A stretch of DNA of 49,879 bases, from the NCBI GenBank assembly GCA_041736705.1, contig JBGSTC010000010.1, positions 1 to 49,879 of the forward strand, written 5' to 3'. The position numbers and the translations under genes are program-made. The notes under the pieces are model-generated. The model worked only from the letters and a program-made list of their open reading frames with translations. It ran no database searches and was not told the origin of the DNA. Positions 1 through 7,960 of the stretch are shown in pieces (position 1 is the first letter of the stretch; each line of letters opens with the position of its first letter). The stretch is from GWE2-51-13 sp041736705 (GTDB lineage: Bacteria > Bacillota_I > Bacilli_A > Erysipelotrichales > Erysipelotrichaceae).

Positions 1-75
1 GGTGACCCGTTAGGGACTCGAACCCTAGACCCACTGATTAAGAGTCAGTTGCTCTACCAACTGAGCTAACAGGTC
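1..75 (-). tRNA. tRNA-Lys (anticodon CTT)
   Basis: On the minus strand the cloverleaf is complete: acceptor GACCTGT pairs with ACGGGTC, the D stem is GCTC/GAGC, the anticodon stem ACTGA/TCAGT holds loop CTCTTAA (anticodon CTT), and the T arm contains TTCGAGT. The discriminator A is at position 3. CC follows at 2-1, so the final A of CCA would lie just outside the window. Confidence 0.95.
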
Positions 76-91
76 AATACGATGCCTAATG

Positions 92-120
92 ATTATATCG
101 TACGTTTCCCACAAATGCAA
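92..120 (-). promoter_or_regulatory. promoter of tRNA-Lys
   Basis: On the minus strand, TTGCAT (115-120) and TATAAT (92-97) are separated by exactly 17 bases and lie 16 bases upstream of the mature tRNA 5' end. This is a near-consensus housekeeping sigma promoter. Confidence 0.8.
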
Positions 121-154
121 GTCATCCTCATGGTTTTATCACGAAAGAAAAGGC

Positions 155-3100
155 TTAGGATGTCATGGGAATCATGACGCTGACCCAAGCCGAGGGTTCG
201 GAGTAAATCTTGACAGAATTGACGATCTTGTAGGATCGGATCGAGACTTGGATCCCCACGTCGACAGGCAACCCGTTCAGTTGCGTCTGGGTCGCGGTGA
301 AGGAACTGACGGTCGTCGTACTTTCCCCGTCGATTTTGACGGACAGTTCGTAGCCGTTTACACCCGACACTGCGGTCCACGTGACATCGATTGTTCCGTT
401 GTCGTTCGCATTCGCATTAAGGACGGGGGTCGGCGGGATCGGTTTGATCCCTTGGACTGTGGAATATCCCCCGTAATACGTCACACCGTATTGGATGCGA
501 TACGCCCTTACTTTATAGTAATAGGTCGTCCCGGTACTTAATCCGGTATTGAGATAGGAGGAGGATGTCGTCGTCGTCACACGCGTGTAGGTTCCGTTGA
601 TCGTACTTGCACGATAGATTTGATAGGCGGTGGCTCCTTGTACGGATGACCAAGCGATGCGTATGGACGAAGTTGATTCGGACTTCAAGGTCATCGTCGG
701 CGCATTCAACGCGGTCTTGGCGGATACGATCGAAGAGAAATTCCCATACACGCGTCCCGTGGGGGTCGTCGTGAACGCACGTACCTTATAATAGTAGGAT
801 GCATTGAAATTAAGCGATATATTCGTAAAACTGGTGGTATAGATCGTCGTCAATCCGAGATAGGTCCCGGTCGATGAAGTTGAACGGTAGATTTCGTAGC
901 CGCTGGCTCCCATCACCGGTGCGAATTGGATGGTGATCGAGGTATAACTTTGCGATGTCGCCTTCGGTGATCCTACGGTCGCGGGAATCGCTTTCGCAAG
1001 AAGGTTTGTTGAGTACGCGGAATAGACTTTCGTCTCCCCCATCCACCGGTAGGAGCGGATGCGGTAGGTCTGGATGACCCCGGTCGGACGTTCAGGATGG
1101 GTGAGTCCGAGCGAAACGGTATCCGCGATCTCCACGAACCGGTTCGTCGAGGGGTCGAGCATCTCGACCGCATACCCTTGGGCACCGGCCACGCTAGACC
1201 AACCGAGTTTGATCGTATCGTATGCGAGCGACGAAGCACTTAAGGTCGGAGCCGTGACATTGGGGGTCACGGTCGCGACGTTGGTGAAATTGCCGTAGAT
1301 CCGAACATTGTTCACGATCCGATAGGCACGTATTTTCAGAAGGATCGCCTGGTTAAAGGGTTGGTTGACGAATGTATACGAAGTCCCCATGGTCCTGTAC
1401 ACGAACACGAAGGGATCGCTCATCGATGACGAACGATAGATTTCATATCCCGAGGCACCTAAAACCGCGGACCAGTTGGCTTTGACACTGGAGTAGGATA
1501 GTATCGAGGTACTCATCGTCGGAGTGGCAGGAATCGGCTTGACCGACGTAACCGACGAGTAATTCCCGTAGAGACGTCCGCTGGTCAGTGTGCGATATGC
1601 CCTCACCTTATAATAATAGGTTGCGTTGGTTGTGAGAGATGAATTGGTATAGGAGAGACTTGTGGTCGTCGTCCAGTAATAATACGGACCGTTCACACTG
1701 GTCGCACGGTAGATCTGATATGCGGAGGCACCGCTCACCGCAGGCCAGCTGATCCTTATGGAATTGTACGACACGGAGACACCGGAAACGATTGGGGTCG
1801 ACGGAATCGGTTTCCCGCTCACGATCAAACTGAACGCGCCATAAACCCGGAGATTATTGACGAGGGTGAACGCCCGGACTTTATATGAATACGAGACACC
1901 TGCCGACAATGCCGAACTGGTGTACGAAGCGAGAGTCGATTCACCGATTTTCGCATAACTCGTACTCGTCCCGGTCGCCCGATAGACTTCATACCCGACG
2001 ACGTTCTGTGCCGTCCATGTCAGGTTCAAGGTGGAGACCGAGGTCGAAGTCACCTTGAGATTGGACACGGATGTTGGTGCCTGAACCCATTTCGCCACGA
2101 TCGTCGTTCCACTCTCGACCGGTTGGTTGAAATCGAATAACCGGCTATATGTGCCGTCTTGATACCAATTCTCAAAGAGATAGCCCGCTTTGGTCGGATT
2201 GGCAGGACGATAGAGAAGCGATCCGTAATCCACCGTCTGTGAACCCACAAGCGTCCCACCCAGTGAATCAAACGCCACCGTGAGACGTATCTTCGACCAC
2301 TTCGCAACCAAGGTCATGGCATTGACCACCAGGTCGCTCTCCAGCGACCACGGGGTAAGGTAGGATGAATCCGTGAACCATCCCTCGAAGACATAACCGA
2401 TGCGGGTCGGTTCAGCCAGACTGCCGATCGCCGAGCCATATTCAACATCGAGCGTAGGCATAGGGTCGGACAGCGTCGTGAAAGAAACGGGATAGGTCCC
2501 AGATTTTAGAATGTTGAAGGTGACACTCGACGTATTCCCGACCGTATCCGTTACATCGATACGATAGGATCCATTAAGGACAAACCGCCCGTCGACCGGC
2601 CACCCGATTTCAGTATCATCCCGGGTAACTTTGGTTTGGACGTCCGTTTCATCGCTGATCTCTACGACGACATCTTCATCGCTTGTGCTGCCGCTCTCCA
2701 AGACGTCTCCTTTGGACATCATGGTGATGAGAGGAGGGGTCGAATCCGCGGATCGAACCGTGAAAGTATAAGGATAAGGTGTTATCGATTGATTTGTCGC
2801 ACTGAGTGCGAAATAGTATTTCCCTTGGGCGAGTTGAAGCGACCGATGGATTTCTCCGTTACCCAAAATTATGCTTTCCTCATGGATCAGATCCATCTGC
2901 GAACCATAGAGTCGCCAATCCATCCCTAAATTACCAACCGATTCGAAAATCAATTCGACCGGTTGTGCACTTGTCAGAGTGAGGGTATAGATGTCTTTGT
3001 CTTGAACCAGATCGAAACGACCTAGGATAGAGGTATCCAGTTCCAAGGCATCGGCCGAATCGAAGGTATCGTTATCATCCACGACACCCGGTGTTTGCGT

Positions 3101-4312
3101 AAGAAGAAACAAGTTCCCGACATCCAGGACACCGTATCCGTACTCGATATCATAACCTGTCGCACCGTAGTCATCGGCACTCGAGCAAAGTAACCGTTCT
3201 TTCACCTCATCGCTCAATGTTGGAAAAGCACTCTCCAACAATCCAAGCGCGGCGGCGATGGTCGGAGCCGCGAAGGATGTCCCGCTAAACCAACTGAACG
3301 ATTGATTGACCCGATAATAAAGCAGGATGCTCTCCCCGGGGGCGACGATATCCAATCCGGGACCACGATTCGAGAACGAAGAAACCTGGTTCCCCTGGTT
3401 GGATGAACCGACGGCGATGACGCCCTCATAGCGTGCCGGATAGGAAATCCGATCCGTGTACCCGTCGTTCCCGGAAGCCGCGACCACCATGACGCCGTGG
3501 GTAGTAGCATACTCAACCGCTTCTTCAAGCTCGCTTTGCGGATCATCCCCGCCCAGACTTAAGTTGATGATATCCGCCCCATGGTCGACCGCCCAGACGA
3601 CACCCTCCGCAACGGTCAGGGTCGACGCCGTGCCTGAACCGGTCGGAAACACTTTGACCGGCATGATCGCGACGCCAGGCGCCATGCCTGCGATGCCATA
3701 GGCGTTCATTTGAGATGAAATCAACGAAGCGACCGCCGTCCCGTGATAACCGCCATCGGATGAATACTGGCCGGGATAGGTATCCTCAAGGACCAACGTT
3801 CCCGTCATATCCGCACCGTTGACGATCGTCCCGAAATCGCCATACGGTCCCACCCCGGTATCGATGACCGCGATGATGACCGAAGGTACTCCGACCGTGA
3901 TCCCCCACACGGACTCCAACCCCATGTTTTTCAAATTCCATTGGTAACTGGCGTAGTAACTGTCACTTGGGACAATGGCAAGTTCAAGGTCGTGGTCCAA
4001 CGTGACCGAAACCACGTCCGACCGCATTGACAATGCCTCAATGGTTTCTTCTGGATTCTCCACTTCGATCAATAACTTATGTTGACGCGGATACCGCGAA
4101 CGTATTTTGAATTGTCCGGCGAAGTCCCCGATCTTCGCATCTTCCGTCAGCGTAACGACCAAGCGTTGCATACCTTCGCGAACCACCGGTTGATTCGCCA
4201 CGGTCTCGATCGGCTTGTCTTTCGCTTGTGCGACGACAAAGGTCCCCATCGGATCCAAAAGTAATCCGATGGTCAATACTAAGGATAGTGCTTTGGTTAA
4301 GTAGGTTCTCAT
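155..4312 (-). CDS. secreted subtilisin-like serine protease with FN3-type repeats
   Basis: This is a 1385-residue exported S8 peptidase. Residues 1-30 are a signal peptide with a hydrophobic core and an AQA end. Residues 45-110 resemble an I9-type propeptide. The catalytic domain follows, with Asp151 (VIDTGVG), His190 (YHGTAVAS), oxyanion Asn282 and Ser346 (SGTSFAAP). After it come a PPC-like domain (about 410-520), an Ig-like segment (about 523-602), two Listeria-Bacteroides type repeats ending in KW (about 606-672 and 676-742), and seven fibronectin-III-like repeats of about 90 residues, each with a YxxYRA-like strand and a Y(Y/K)VRA(Y/F) strand. There is no LPXTG motif and no C-terminal membrane helix, so release or non-covalent wall binding is inferred. 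The reading frame stays open upstream through a tRNA gene, but the ATG at 4312 directly precedes the signal peptide. No Shine-Dalgarno is visible there. The natural substrate is unknown. Confidence 0.93.
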   Translation of the reverse strand: MRTYLTKALSLVLTIGLLLDPMGTFVVAQAKDKPIETVANQPVVREGMQRLVVTLTEDAKIGDFAGQFKIRSRYPRQHKLLIEVENPEETIEALSMRSDVVSVTLDHDLELAIVPSDSYYASYQWNLKNMGLESVWGITVGVPSVIIAVIDTGVGPYGDFGTIVNGADMTGTLVLEDTYPGQYSSDGGYHGTAVASLISSQMNAYGIAGMAPGVAIMPVKVFPTGSGTASTLTVAEGVVWAVDHGADIINLSLGGDDPQSELEEAVEYATTHGVMVVAASGNDGYTDRISYPARYEGVIAVGSSNQGNQVSSFSNRGPGLDIVAPGESILLYYRVNQSFSWFSGTSFAAPTIAAALGLLESAFPTLSDEVKERLLCSSADDYGATGYDIEYGYGVLDVGNLFLLTQTPGVVDDNDTFDSADALELDTSILGRFDLVQDKDIYTLTLTSAQPVELIFESVGNLGMDWRLYGSQMDLIHEESIILGNGEIHRSLQLAQGKYYFALSATNQSITPYPYTFTVRSADSTPPLITMMSKGDVLESGSTSDEDVVVEISDETDVQTKVTRDDTEIGWPVDGRFVLNGSYRIDVTDTVGNTSSVTFNILKSGTYPVSFTTLSDPMPTLDVEYGSAIGSLAEPTRIGYVFEGWFTDSSYLTPWSLESDLVVNAMTLVAKWSKIRLTVAFDSLGGTLVGSQTVDYGSLLYRPANPTKAGYLFENWYQDGTYSRLFDFNQPVESGTTIVAKWVQAPTSVSNLKVTSTSVSTLNLTWTAQNVVGYEVYRATGTSTSYAKIGESTLASYTSSALSAGVSYSYKVRAFTLVNNLRVYGAFSLIVSGKPIPSTPIVSGVSVSYNSIRISWPAVSGASAYQIYRATSVNGPYYYWTTTTSLSYTNSSLTTNATYYYKVRAYRTLTSGRLYGNYSSVTSVKPIPATPTMSTSILSYSSVKANWSAVLGASGYEIYRSSSMSDPFVFVYRTMGTSYTFVNQPFNQAILLKIRAYRIVNNVRIYGNFTNVATVTPNVTAPTLSASSLAYDTIKLGWSSVAGAQGYAVEMLDPSTNRFVEIADTVSLGLTHPERPTGVIQTYRIRSYRWMGETKVYSAYSTNLLAKAIPATVGSPKATSQSYTSITIQFAPVMGASGYEIYRSTSSTGTYLGLTTIYTTSFTNISLNFNASYYYKVRAFTTTPTGRVYGNFSSIVSAKTALNAPTMTLKSESTSSIRIAWSSVQGATAYQIYRASTINGTYTRVTTTTSSSYLNTGLSTGTTYYYKVRAYRIQYGVTYYGGYSTVQGIKPIPPTPVLNANANDNGTIDVTWTAVSGVNGYELSVKIDGESTTTVSSFTATQTQLNGLPVDVGIQVSIRSYKIVNSVKIYSEPSAWVSVMIPMTS

Positions 4313-4318
4313 GTGCAC

Positions 4319-4346
4319 ATTATATCCCAAATCGCCAGATTGAAAA
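4319..4346 (-). promoter_or_regulatory. promoter of the subtilase gene; leaderless start likely
   Basis: On the minus strand, TTTTCA (4341-4346) and a perfect TATAAT (4319-4324) are 16 bases apart. Only six bases (GTGCAC) lie between the -10 box and the ATG, so a normal start site would fall on or next to the A of the start codon. The mRNA would then have no 5' leader and no ribosome binding site. Confidence 0.65.
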
Positions 4347-4360
4347 GTACCTAAAAAATG

Positions 4361-4381
4361 AAAAAAGACGCCGTAGCGTCT
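4361..4381 (-). terminator. terminator of the tRNA-Asn/Glu unit
   Basis: On the minus strand, AGACGC-TACG-GCGTCT is followed by a run of T, shortly after the CCA end of tRNA-Glu. The -35 of the subtilase promoter begins just beyond it, so the two units are insulated. Confidence 0.85.
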
Positions 4382-4394
4382 CTTTATTGCACAA

Positions 4395-4471
4395 TGGTGA
4401 CCCGTACGGGATTCGAACCCGTGGATGCTTGCGTGAAAGGCAAGTGAGTTAAACCGTTTCTCCAACGGGCC
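4395..4471 (-). tRNA. tRNA-Glu (anticodon TTC)
   Basis: Minus-strand cloverleaf: acceptor GGCCCGT/ACGGGTC, anticodon stem CTTGC/GCAAG with loop CTTTCAC (anticodon TTC), T arm TTCGAAT, and an encoded CCA at 4397-4395. It is the second gene of a two-tRNA transcript, one base after tRNA-Asn. Confidence 0.96.
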
Positions 4472-4472
4472 G

Positions 4473-4548
4473 TGGCGCCTGAAACAGGACTCGAACCTGT
4501 GACCAACCGGTTAACAGCCGGTTGCTCTACCGACTGAGCTATTCAGGC
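4473..4548 (-). tRNA. tRNA-Asn (anticodon GTT)
   Basis: Minus-strand cloverleaf: acceptor GCCTGAA/TTCAGGC, loop CTGTTAA (anticodon GTT), T arm TTCGAGT and an encoded CCA. It is the first gene of the Asn-Glu pair. Confidence 0.96.
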
Positions 4549-4560
4549 AAGTGCTAATAA

Positions 4561-4589
4561 AATATACCATAAACCCTATCGTTTGGCAA
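4561..4589 (-). promoter_or_regulatory. promoter of tRNA-Asn/Glu
   Basis: TTGCCA (4584-4589) and TATATT (4561-4566) on the minus strand have a 17-base spacer. The string ATGGTATATTTTAT around the -10 box recurs at the tRNA-Ile/Ala promoter. Confidence 0.8.
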
Positions 4590-4607
4590 GTACGGAATAC
4601 ACTTTTT

Positions 4608-6008
4608 TTACGAGATTTCCTCGTGGATTTCAAGGATGTCCGGACGCTCCATCGTAAGGTTTTTGACCCACTTTTCCTTACGGATCAATGTATAGGCCAA
4701 GGTCAGTTTCAGGAAATCCGTGGACTGTCCGGCGATGTAGACCGCAAACACCGGCCACTTCGTCAAATACGTCGCGGCTGCGACAACCGGGATGTTCACC
4801 GTCCACATGAAGACGGAATCCATGAAGAGGGTCGATTTGGTATCCCCGCCGGCACGTAAGATGAAATAGCACTCCGCCGTCCCCATGTAGATCCAGAACA
4901 TGATCGACATGATCCGAAGCTGGGTCGAGGCGATCCAACGGCTTTCTTCACTGACGCGATATAAATAAGGAACGAAGAAACTCGACGCGAACATCAATAC
5001 CGCGAAGATCATCGCGAGAACGACGCTGAATCCCAACATCTTATATCCGTTGCTTCGCGCTTCATCCAACTCGTTGGCACCCAAAGGTTGGGAAATCATC
5101 ACGGTGGTGGCAGCCGCCATCCCGCCGAAGAGGACGAAGAAGAGATCCGCCGTCGAACCGGCGATCTGAAAGCCGACCAATACGGCGTCGCCGCGCGTAC
5201 TGTAGAATTTAAACAAGGTCGCCATACCGCCCGACCAGAAGATTTCGTTGGTAGTCAGAGGGAGCGCCTTGATGGTGATCGTCTTGATCAGATACTTCTG
5301 TACCTTGAACAAGTCGACGATTTTGGTGGAGAATGGGAAATGCTTGTAGTTCATGACGATCAGTAGAATCACCATTTCGACCAGACGCGCGATCAAGGTC
5401 GCCCAAGCGGCTCCGGCGACGCCAAGCGCAGGGAATCCGAACTTCCCGAAGATCAGCATATAATTGAAGACGGCGTTCGTCAAAACGGATGCTACGCCTG
5501 CATACAGAGGGATCTTGGTTTGACCGATCGAACGCATCGCCCCGCCCACGGCCATGGACATCGCCATCGGGATGAAGGTCAACGCGGCGATCCGCATATA
5601 AATGACGCCTTCGTCCAGGATCGACGTCGTCTGCGTGAAGAAACCGAGGATGGCTTTGGGAAACAGCAATCCCAGTACGACGAAGGGTGCCATGACCAGA
5701 TAGGCGCTTAAGATCGAGTAACGGAACGACTGTTTCATATGGTCTTCGTCTTTCGCACCGTAGAACTGCGCGATATAGATCGAAGCCGCCCCCAAGACAC
5801 CGAAGGTACCGAAAATCGCGACCATGAAGAAACGGTTGGTCACGGCGACCCCGCTGAGCGAAGCATCCCCCAACTGACCGACCATGAGATTATCCAACAG
5901 GTTGACGGATGAAGTAATCAATTGCTGCAACATCAAAGGAATGGCAACCACCATTACTTTCTTATAAAACGCCTTGTTCCCGATAAAGCGGGCAAATCGT
6001 AGAGACAT
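4608..6008 (-). CDS. MATE family multidrug/metabolite efflux protein
   Basis: This is a 466-residue polytopic membrane protein of the MATE family (Na+ or H+ coupled export of drugs or metabolites). About twelve hydrophobic segments are visible. The first carries the family-typical N-terminal pattern (IPLMLQQLITSSVNLLDN) followed by the MVGQLG turn, and the second half repeats the pattern around residues 240-270. Translation is placed at the ATG at 6008 because GGGGG lies seven bases upstream. The frame stays open further upstream only because it runs through tRNA-Ala. The gene has its own promoter and sits between two tRNA units, with no operon partner. The substrate cannot be inferred from the sequence. 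Confidence 0.93.
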   Translation of the reverse strand: MSLRFARFIGNKAFYKKVMVVAIPLMLQQLITSSVNLLDNLMVGQLGDASLSGVAVTNRFFMVAIFGTFGVLGAASIYIAQFYGAKDEDHMKQSFRYSILSAYLVMAPFVVLGLLFPKAILGFFTQTTSILDEGVIYMRIAALTFIPMAMSMAVGGAMRSIGQTKIPLYAGVASVLTNAVFNYMLIFGKFGFPALGVAGAAWATLIARLVEMVILLIVMNYKHFPFSTKIVDLFKVQKYLIKTITIKALPLTTNEIFWSGGMATLFKFYSTRGDAVLVGFQIAGSTADLFFVLFGGMAAATTVMISQPLGANELDEARSNGYKMLGFSVVLAMIFAVLMFASSFFVPYLYRVSEESRWIASTQLRIMSIMFWIYMGTAECYFILRAGGDTKSTLFMDSVFMWTVNIPVVAAATYLTKWPVFAVYIAGQSTDFLKLTLAYTLIRKEKWVKNLTMERPDILEIHEEIS

Positions 6009-6030
6009 AACCAAACCCCCGTTCGTCTGC

Positions 6031-6059
6031 ATTGTATCGAAGAAACCCGATCCATGCAA
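6031..6059 (-). promoter_or_regulatory. promoter of the MATE gene
   Basis: TTGCAT (6054-6059) and TACAAT (6031-6036) are 17 bases apart on the minus strand. They sit between the tRNA-Ala terminator and the ATG at 6008. Confidence 0.75.
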
Positions 6060-6063
6060 GAGT

Positions 6064-6085
6064 AAAAAAAAACGTCCTGCCGGAC
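6064..6085 (-). terminator. terminator of the tRNA-Ile/Ala unit
   Basis: On the minus strand, GTCC-GGCA-GGAC is followed by G and a run of eight or nine T. It begins 15 bases after the encoded CCA of tRNA-Ala. Confidence 0.75.
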
Positions 6086-6099
6086 ATTGGATTTTACAT

Positions 6100-6175
6100 T
6101 GGTGGAGCTTATCGGGATCGAACCGATGACCCCCTGCTTGCAAAGCAGGTGCTCTCCCAGCTGAGCTAAAACCCC
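6100..6175 (-). tRNA. tRNA-Ala (anticodon TGC)
   Basis: Minus-strand cloverleaf: acceptor GGGGTTT/AAGCTCC (with G-T pairs), anticodon stem CCTGC/GCAGG with loop TTTGCAA (anticodon TGC), T arm TTCGATC and an encoded CCA. It follows tRNA-Ile in the order often seen in rRNA spacers, but here the pair is a stand-alone transcript. Confidence 0.95.
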
Positions 6176-6192
6176 ATGTATATTTAATTCGA

Positions 6193-6269
6193 TGGTGGGC
6201 CTGAATGGACTCGAACCAACGACCTCGCCCTTATCAGGGGCGCGCTCTAACCACCTGAGCTACAGGCCC
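6193..6269 (-). tRNA. tRNA-Ile (anticodon GAT)
   Basis: Minus-strand cloverleaf: acceptor GGGCCTG with its complement CAGGCCC, anticodon loop CTGATAA (anticodon GAT), T arm TTCGAGT and an encoded CCA. It is the first gene of the Ile-Ala pair. Confidence 0.96.
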
Positions 6270-6290
6270 ATCCTCACCGAATGCCTATAA

Positions 6291-6319
6291 AATATACCAT
6301 GATTGAGTTGGGGTGTCAA
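6291..6319 (-). promoter_or_regulatory. promoter of tRNA-Ile/Ala
   Basis: A consensus TTGACA (6314-6319) and TATATT (6291-6296) are 17 bases apart on the minus strand, about 20 bases before tRNA-Ile. Confidence 0.85.
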
Positions 6320-6540
6320 CACAAAAGTGCAGAAAGTAAGCCTTCCGATGTTGATTCAAGACGATGGTCTTCTGATCGGTTTTCAGCGGTTTCCCCAACG
6401 ATTCAACCCGTTCCACCCAAAGAAGTCATGATCGCTAGATCGGATGATGGTGGACAAGGAAATCATCATGAGAGAGACCGACACATCTTTTCATGTGGCG
6501 TTTTTCCATAAACTGAATGATTCAGTTCGGTCAAATCCAC
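6320..6540. other. intergenic stretch between rpsI terminator and tRNA promoter
   Basis: I see no convincing gene on either strand. It contains a perfect palindrome AACTGAAT-G-ATTCAGTT (6511-6527). On the plus strand there is a weak hairpin CACAT-CTTTTC-ATGTG (about 6481-6496) followed by GCGTTTTT, which could be a plus-strand terminator without a recognisable gene before it. Confidence 0.4.
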
Positions 6541-6565
6541 AAAAAAGCCCCGATAGAACGGAGCT
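6541..6565 (-). terminator. terminator after rpsI
   Basis: On the minus strand, AGCTCCG-TTCTAT-CGGGGCT (one G-T pair) is followed by six T. It begins about 25 bases after the rpsI stop and closes the rplM-rpsI unit. Confidence 0.85.
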
Positions 6566-6591
6566 CTTTGCACAATTGAATGTAAAACCGA

Positions 6592-6999
6592 TTAACGTTT
6601 CGAGAACTGCGGAGCGCGACGTGCACCCTTCAATCCATACTTCTTACGTTCTTTACCACGCGAGTCGCGGGTAACGAATCCGGCTGCTTTCAGCTTCGGA
6701 CGGTAATCCGCGGAAGCTTCCATCAAAGCACGGGTGATTCCATGACGCATCGCACCGGATTGACCGGTATAACCGCCGCCTTGGACATTGATGTTTGCAT
6801 CCATGCCGGCGAGGGTTCCCGTCAATTCAAGCGGGGAACGGACAACCATGCGCAATGTTTCCAAAGGCAGGTATTCTTCCAACGTCTTGCCGTTAACGGT
6901 GATGACACCGGTACCGGGGGTAAGGTAAACGCGAGCGACGGAGGTTTTACGACGTCCGGTTCCAAGATAAACAACTGCGGCTTTCTTTTTCGTGACCAT
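6592..6999 (-). CDS. rpsI: 30S ribosomal protein S9
   Basis: S9, 135 residues, binds the 30S head; its C-terminal tail reaches the P-site tRNA. The family signature GTGRRKTSVARV is at residues 13-24, and the protein ends in the conserved basic tail with FSKR. The length is close to the usual 130. The ATG at 6999 has GGAGG nine bases upstream. It is the second gene after rplM, 12 bases away, as in most bacteria, so co-transcription from the rplM promoter is expected. Confidence 0.98.
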   Translation of the reverse strand: MVTKKKAAVVYLGTGRRKTSVARVYLTPGTGVITVNGKTLEEYLPLETLRMVVRSPLELTGTLAGMDANINVQGGGYTGQSGAMRHGITRALMEASADYRPKLKAAGFVTRDSRGKERKKYGLKGARRAPQFSKR

Positions 7000-7011
7000 G
7001 TCTTGTTCCTC

Positions 7012-7449
7012 CTATCCTTTGATCTTCAACTCAACGGGTTGTTGAGCGGCGTGCGGATGATCCGGGCCTTTGTATACGAAGAGATGCATACGTTGACGAT
7101 CACCCAAGCGGGTGTGCGGCAACATTCCGTGAATCGCACGTTCGACCCATTCGACGGTGTAGCGTACACGCATCGTCTTCAAAGAACGAACACGAAGACC
7201 GTCCTTCCATTGGGAATGGTTGTAATAATTCTTGGTTTCGTCTTTGTTTCCTGTGACGACGATTTTGTCCGCGTTTACGACGATTACGAAATCACCTGTG
7301 TCCACGTTGGGGGTGAATGTCGGACGGTGCTTGCCGCGCAAGACCGTTGCGACTTCACTCGCTAAGCGTCCAAGGGTGAGTCCGGTCGCGTCAACGACGA
7401 ACCATTGACGTACGACTTCATTGGGTTTTGCCATAGTTGTTTGGCGCAT
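7012..7449 (-). CDS. rplM: 50S ribosomal protein L13
   Basis: L13, 145 residues, is an early 50S assembly protein that binds 23S rRNA domain II. The N-terminal MRQTTMAKPN matches the Bacillus-type N-terminus, followed by VVDATGLTLGRLASEV and the RGKHRPTFTPNVDTGD block (about residues 39-53). The ATG at 7449 is preceded by AGGAGG. It is the first gene of the rplM-rpsI unit, with its own promoter and a structured leader. Between truA and rplM, where B. subtilis has direct contiguity, two extra genes have been inserted here. Confidence 0.98.
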   Translation of the reverse strand: MRQTTMAKPNEVVRQWFVVDATGLTLGRLASEVATVLRGKHRPTFTPNVDTGDFVIVVNADKIVVTGNKDETKNYYNHSQWKDGLRVRSLKTMRVRYTVEWVERAIHGMLPHTRLGDRQRMHLFVYKGPDHPHAAQQPVELKIKG

Positions 7450-7509
7450 ACTGGTTATTTCCTCCTAACCAAAAGTAGTTTCCGGGGCTACATTTGGCAT
7501 AAAGTGCCA
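7450..7509 (-). ncRNA. candidate L13 leader (autoregulatory 5' UTR)
   Basis: The roughly 60-base transcript leader of rplM folds into two small hairpins on the minus strand: GGCA-CTTTA-TGCC (7496-7508) and GTAG-CCCCGGAAA-CTAC (7475-7491), followed directly by the Shine-Dalgarno. Size and place fit the L13 leader family known in Bacillota. Membership was not tested with a covariance model. Confidence 0.55.
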
Positions 7510-7515
7510 TATACA

Positions 7516-7544
7516 ATAATATGCAACTTATGCCGTCTTGTCAA
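7516..7544 (-). promoter_or_regulatory. promoter of rplM-rpsI
   Basis: A consensus TTGACA (7539-7544) and TATTAT (7516-7521) are 17 bases apart on the minus strand, giving a leader of about 60 bases before the rplM ATG. Confidence 0.85.
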
Positions 7545-7569
7545 GGGATTTCGCTTGACAGGGGGATTA

Positions 7570-7578
7570 TGTTATACT
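7570..7578 (+). promoter_or_regulatory. extended -10 promoter of the 117-aa gene
   Basis: On the plus strand, TG-T-TATACT forms an extended -10 box ending 15 bases before the ATG at 7594. A TTGACA at 7555-7560 is only 12 bases away and so too close to serve as a normal -35. The region diverges from the rplM promoter. Confidence 0.5.
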
Positions 7579-7593
7579 TGAAGCGGTGATACC

Positions 7594-7947
7594 ATGGAAA
7601 GCGTCTATATTCCCGTCGAAGAAGAATTGATGATTGGCGAACTCTATGCGCCTGAAGGGAACGGTTCGTTTCATACCTTGGTATGGATCGCCGACCCCTC
7701 GTCGTTTGAACCCCTGCCTGACTATGAAGCGGTCTTACTGATCCGCCGTCCGGTGGGTCATCCCTTGTGGTTCGCGGGGATTTGCGATGAACTGCGGATC
7801 CAGGATTTCTATGATAAACCTTGTACGTTGCGGGTCGATCTTCCGATCATCCCCCCGCGTTTTGTCCCGGATCATCCCTTCAGGGTGATCGAAGGGATTT
7901 ACGGAATCGACGTAAAACGGTGTTTCCCGGGAAATGAACTTTCCTAG
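7594..7947 (+). CDS. uncharacterised acidic protein, 117 aa
   Basis: I do not recognise the family. The product is 117 residues, soluble, and has no signal peptide or membrane helix. It is rich in acidic, proline and aromatic residues (for example EPLPDYEAVLLIRRPVGHP around residues 39-57, and PIIPPRF near residue 87). It is one of only two plus-strand genes supported here. It is divergent from rplM and convergent with the PHP phosphatase gene, 13 bases from that gene's stop. Base composition matches the neighbours, an extended -10 box precedes it, and a weak GGTGAT lies before the ATG. These points support a real gene, but the function is unknown. Confidence 0.65.
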   Translation: MESVYIPVEEELMIGELYAPEGNGSFHTLVWIADPSSFEPLPDYEAVLLIRRPVGHPLWFAGICDELRIQDFYDKPCTLRVDLPIIPPRFVPDHPFRVIEGIYGIDVKRCFPGNELS

Positions 7948-7960
7948 AAGCATCGTTTTT

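Noticed and set aside
4313..4465. Upstream extension of the subtilase frame
   Set aside because: It runs through the tRNA-Glu gene, the terminator and the promoter, and lacks a ribosome binding site; the signal peptide begins at 4312.
7555..7560. TTGACA as the -35 of the plus-strand gene
   Set aside because: The spacer to TATACT is only 12 bases; the extended -10 box is a better explanation.
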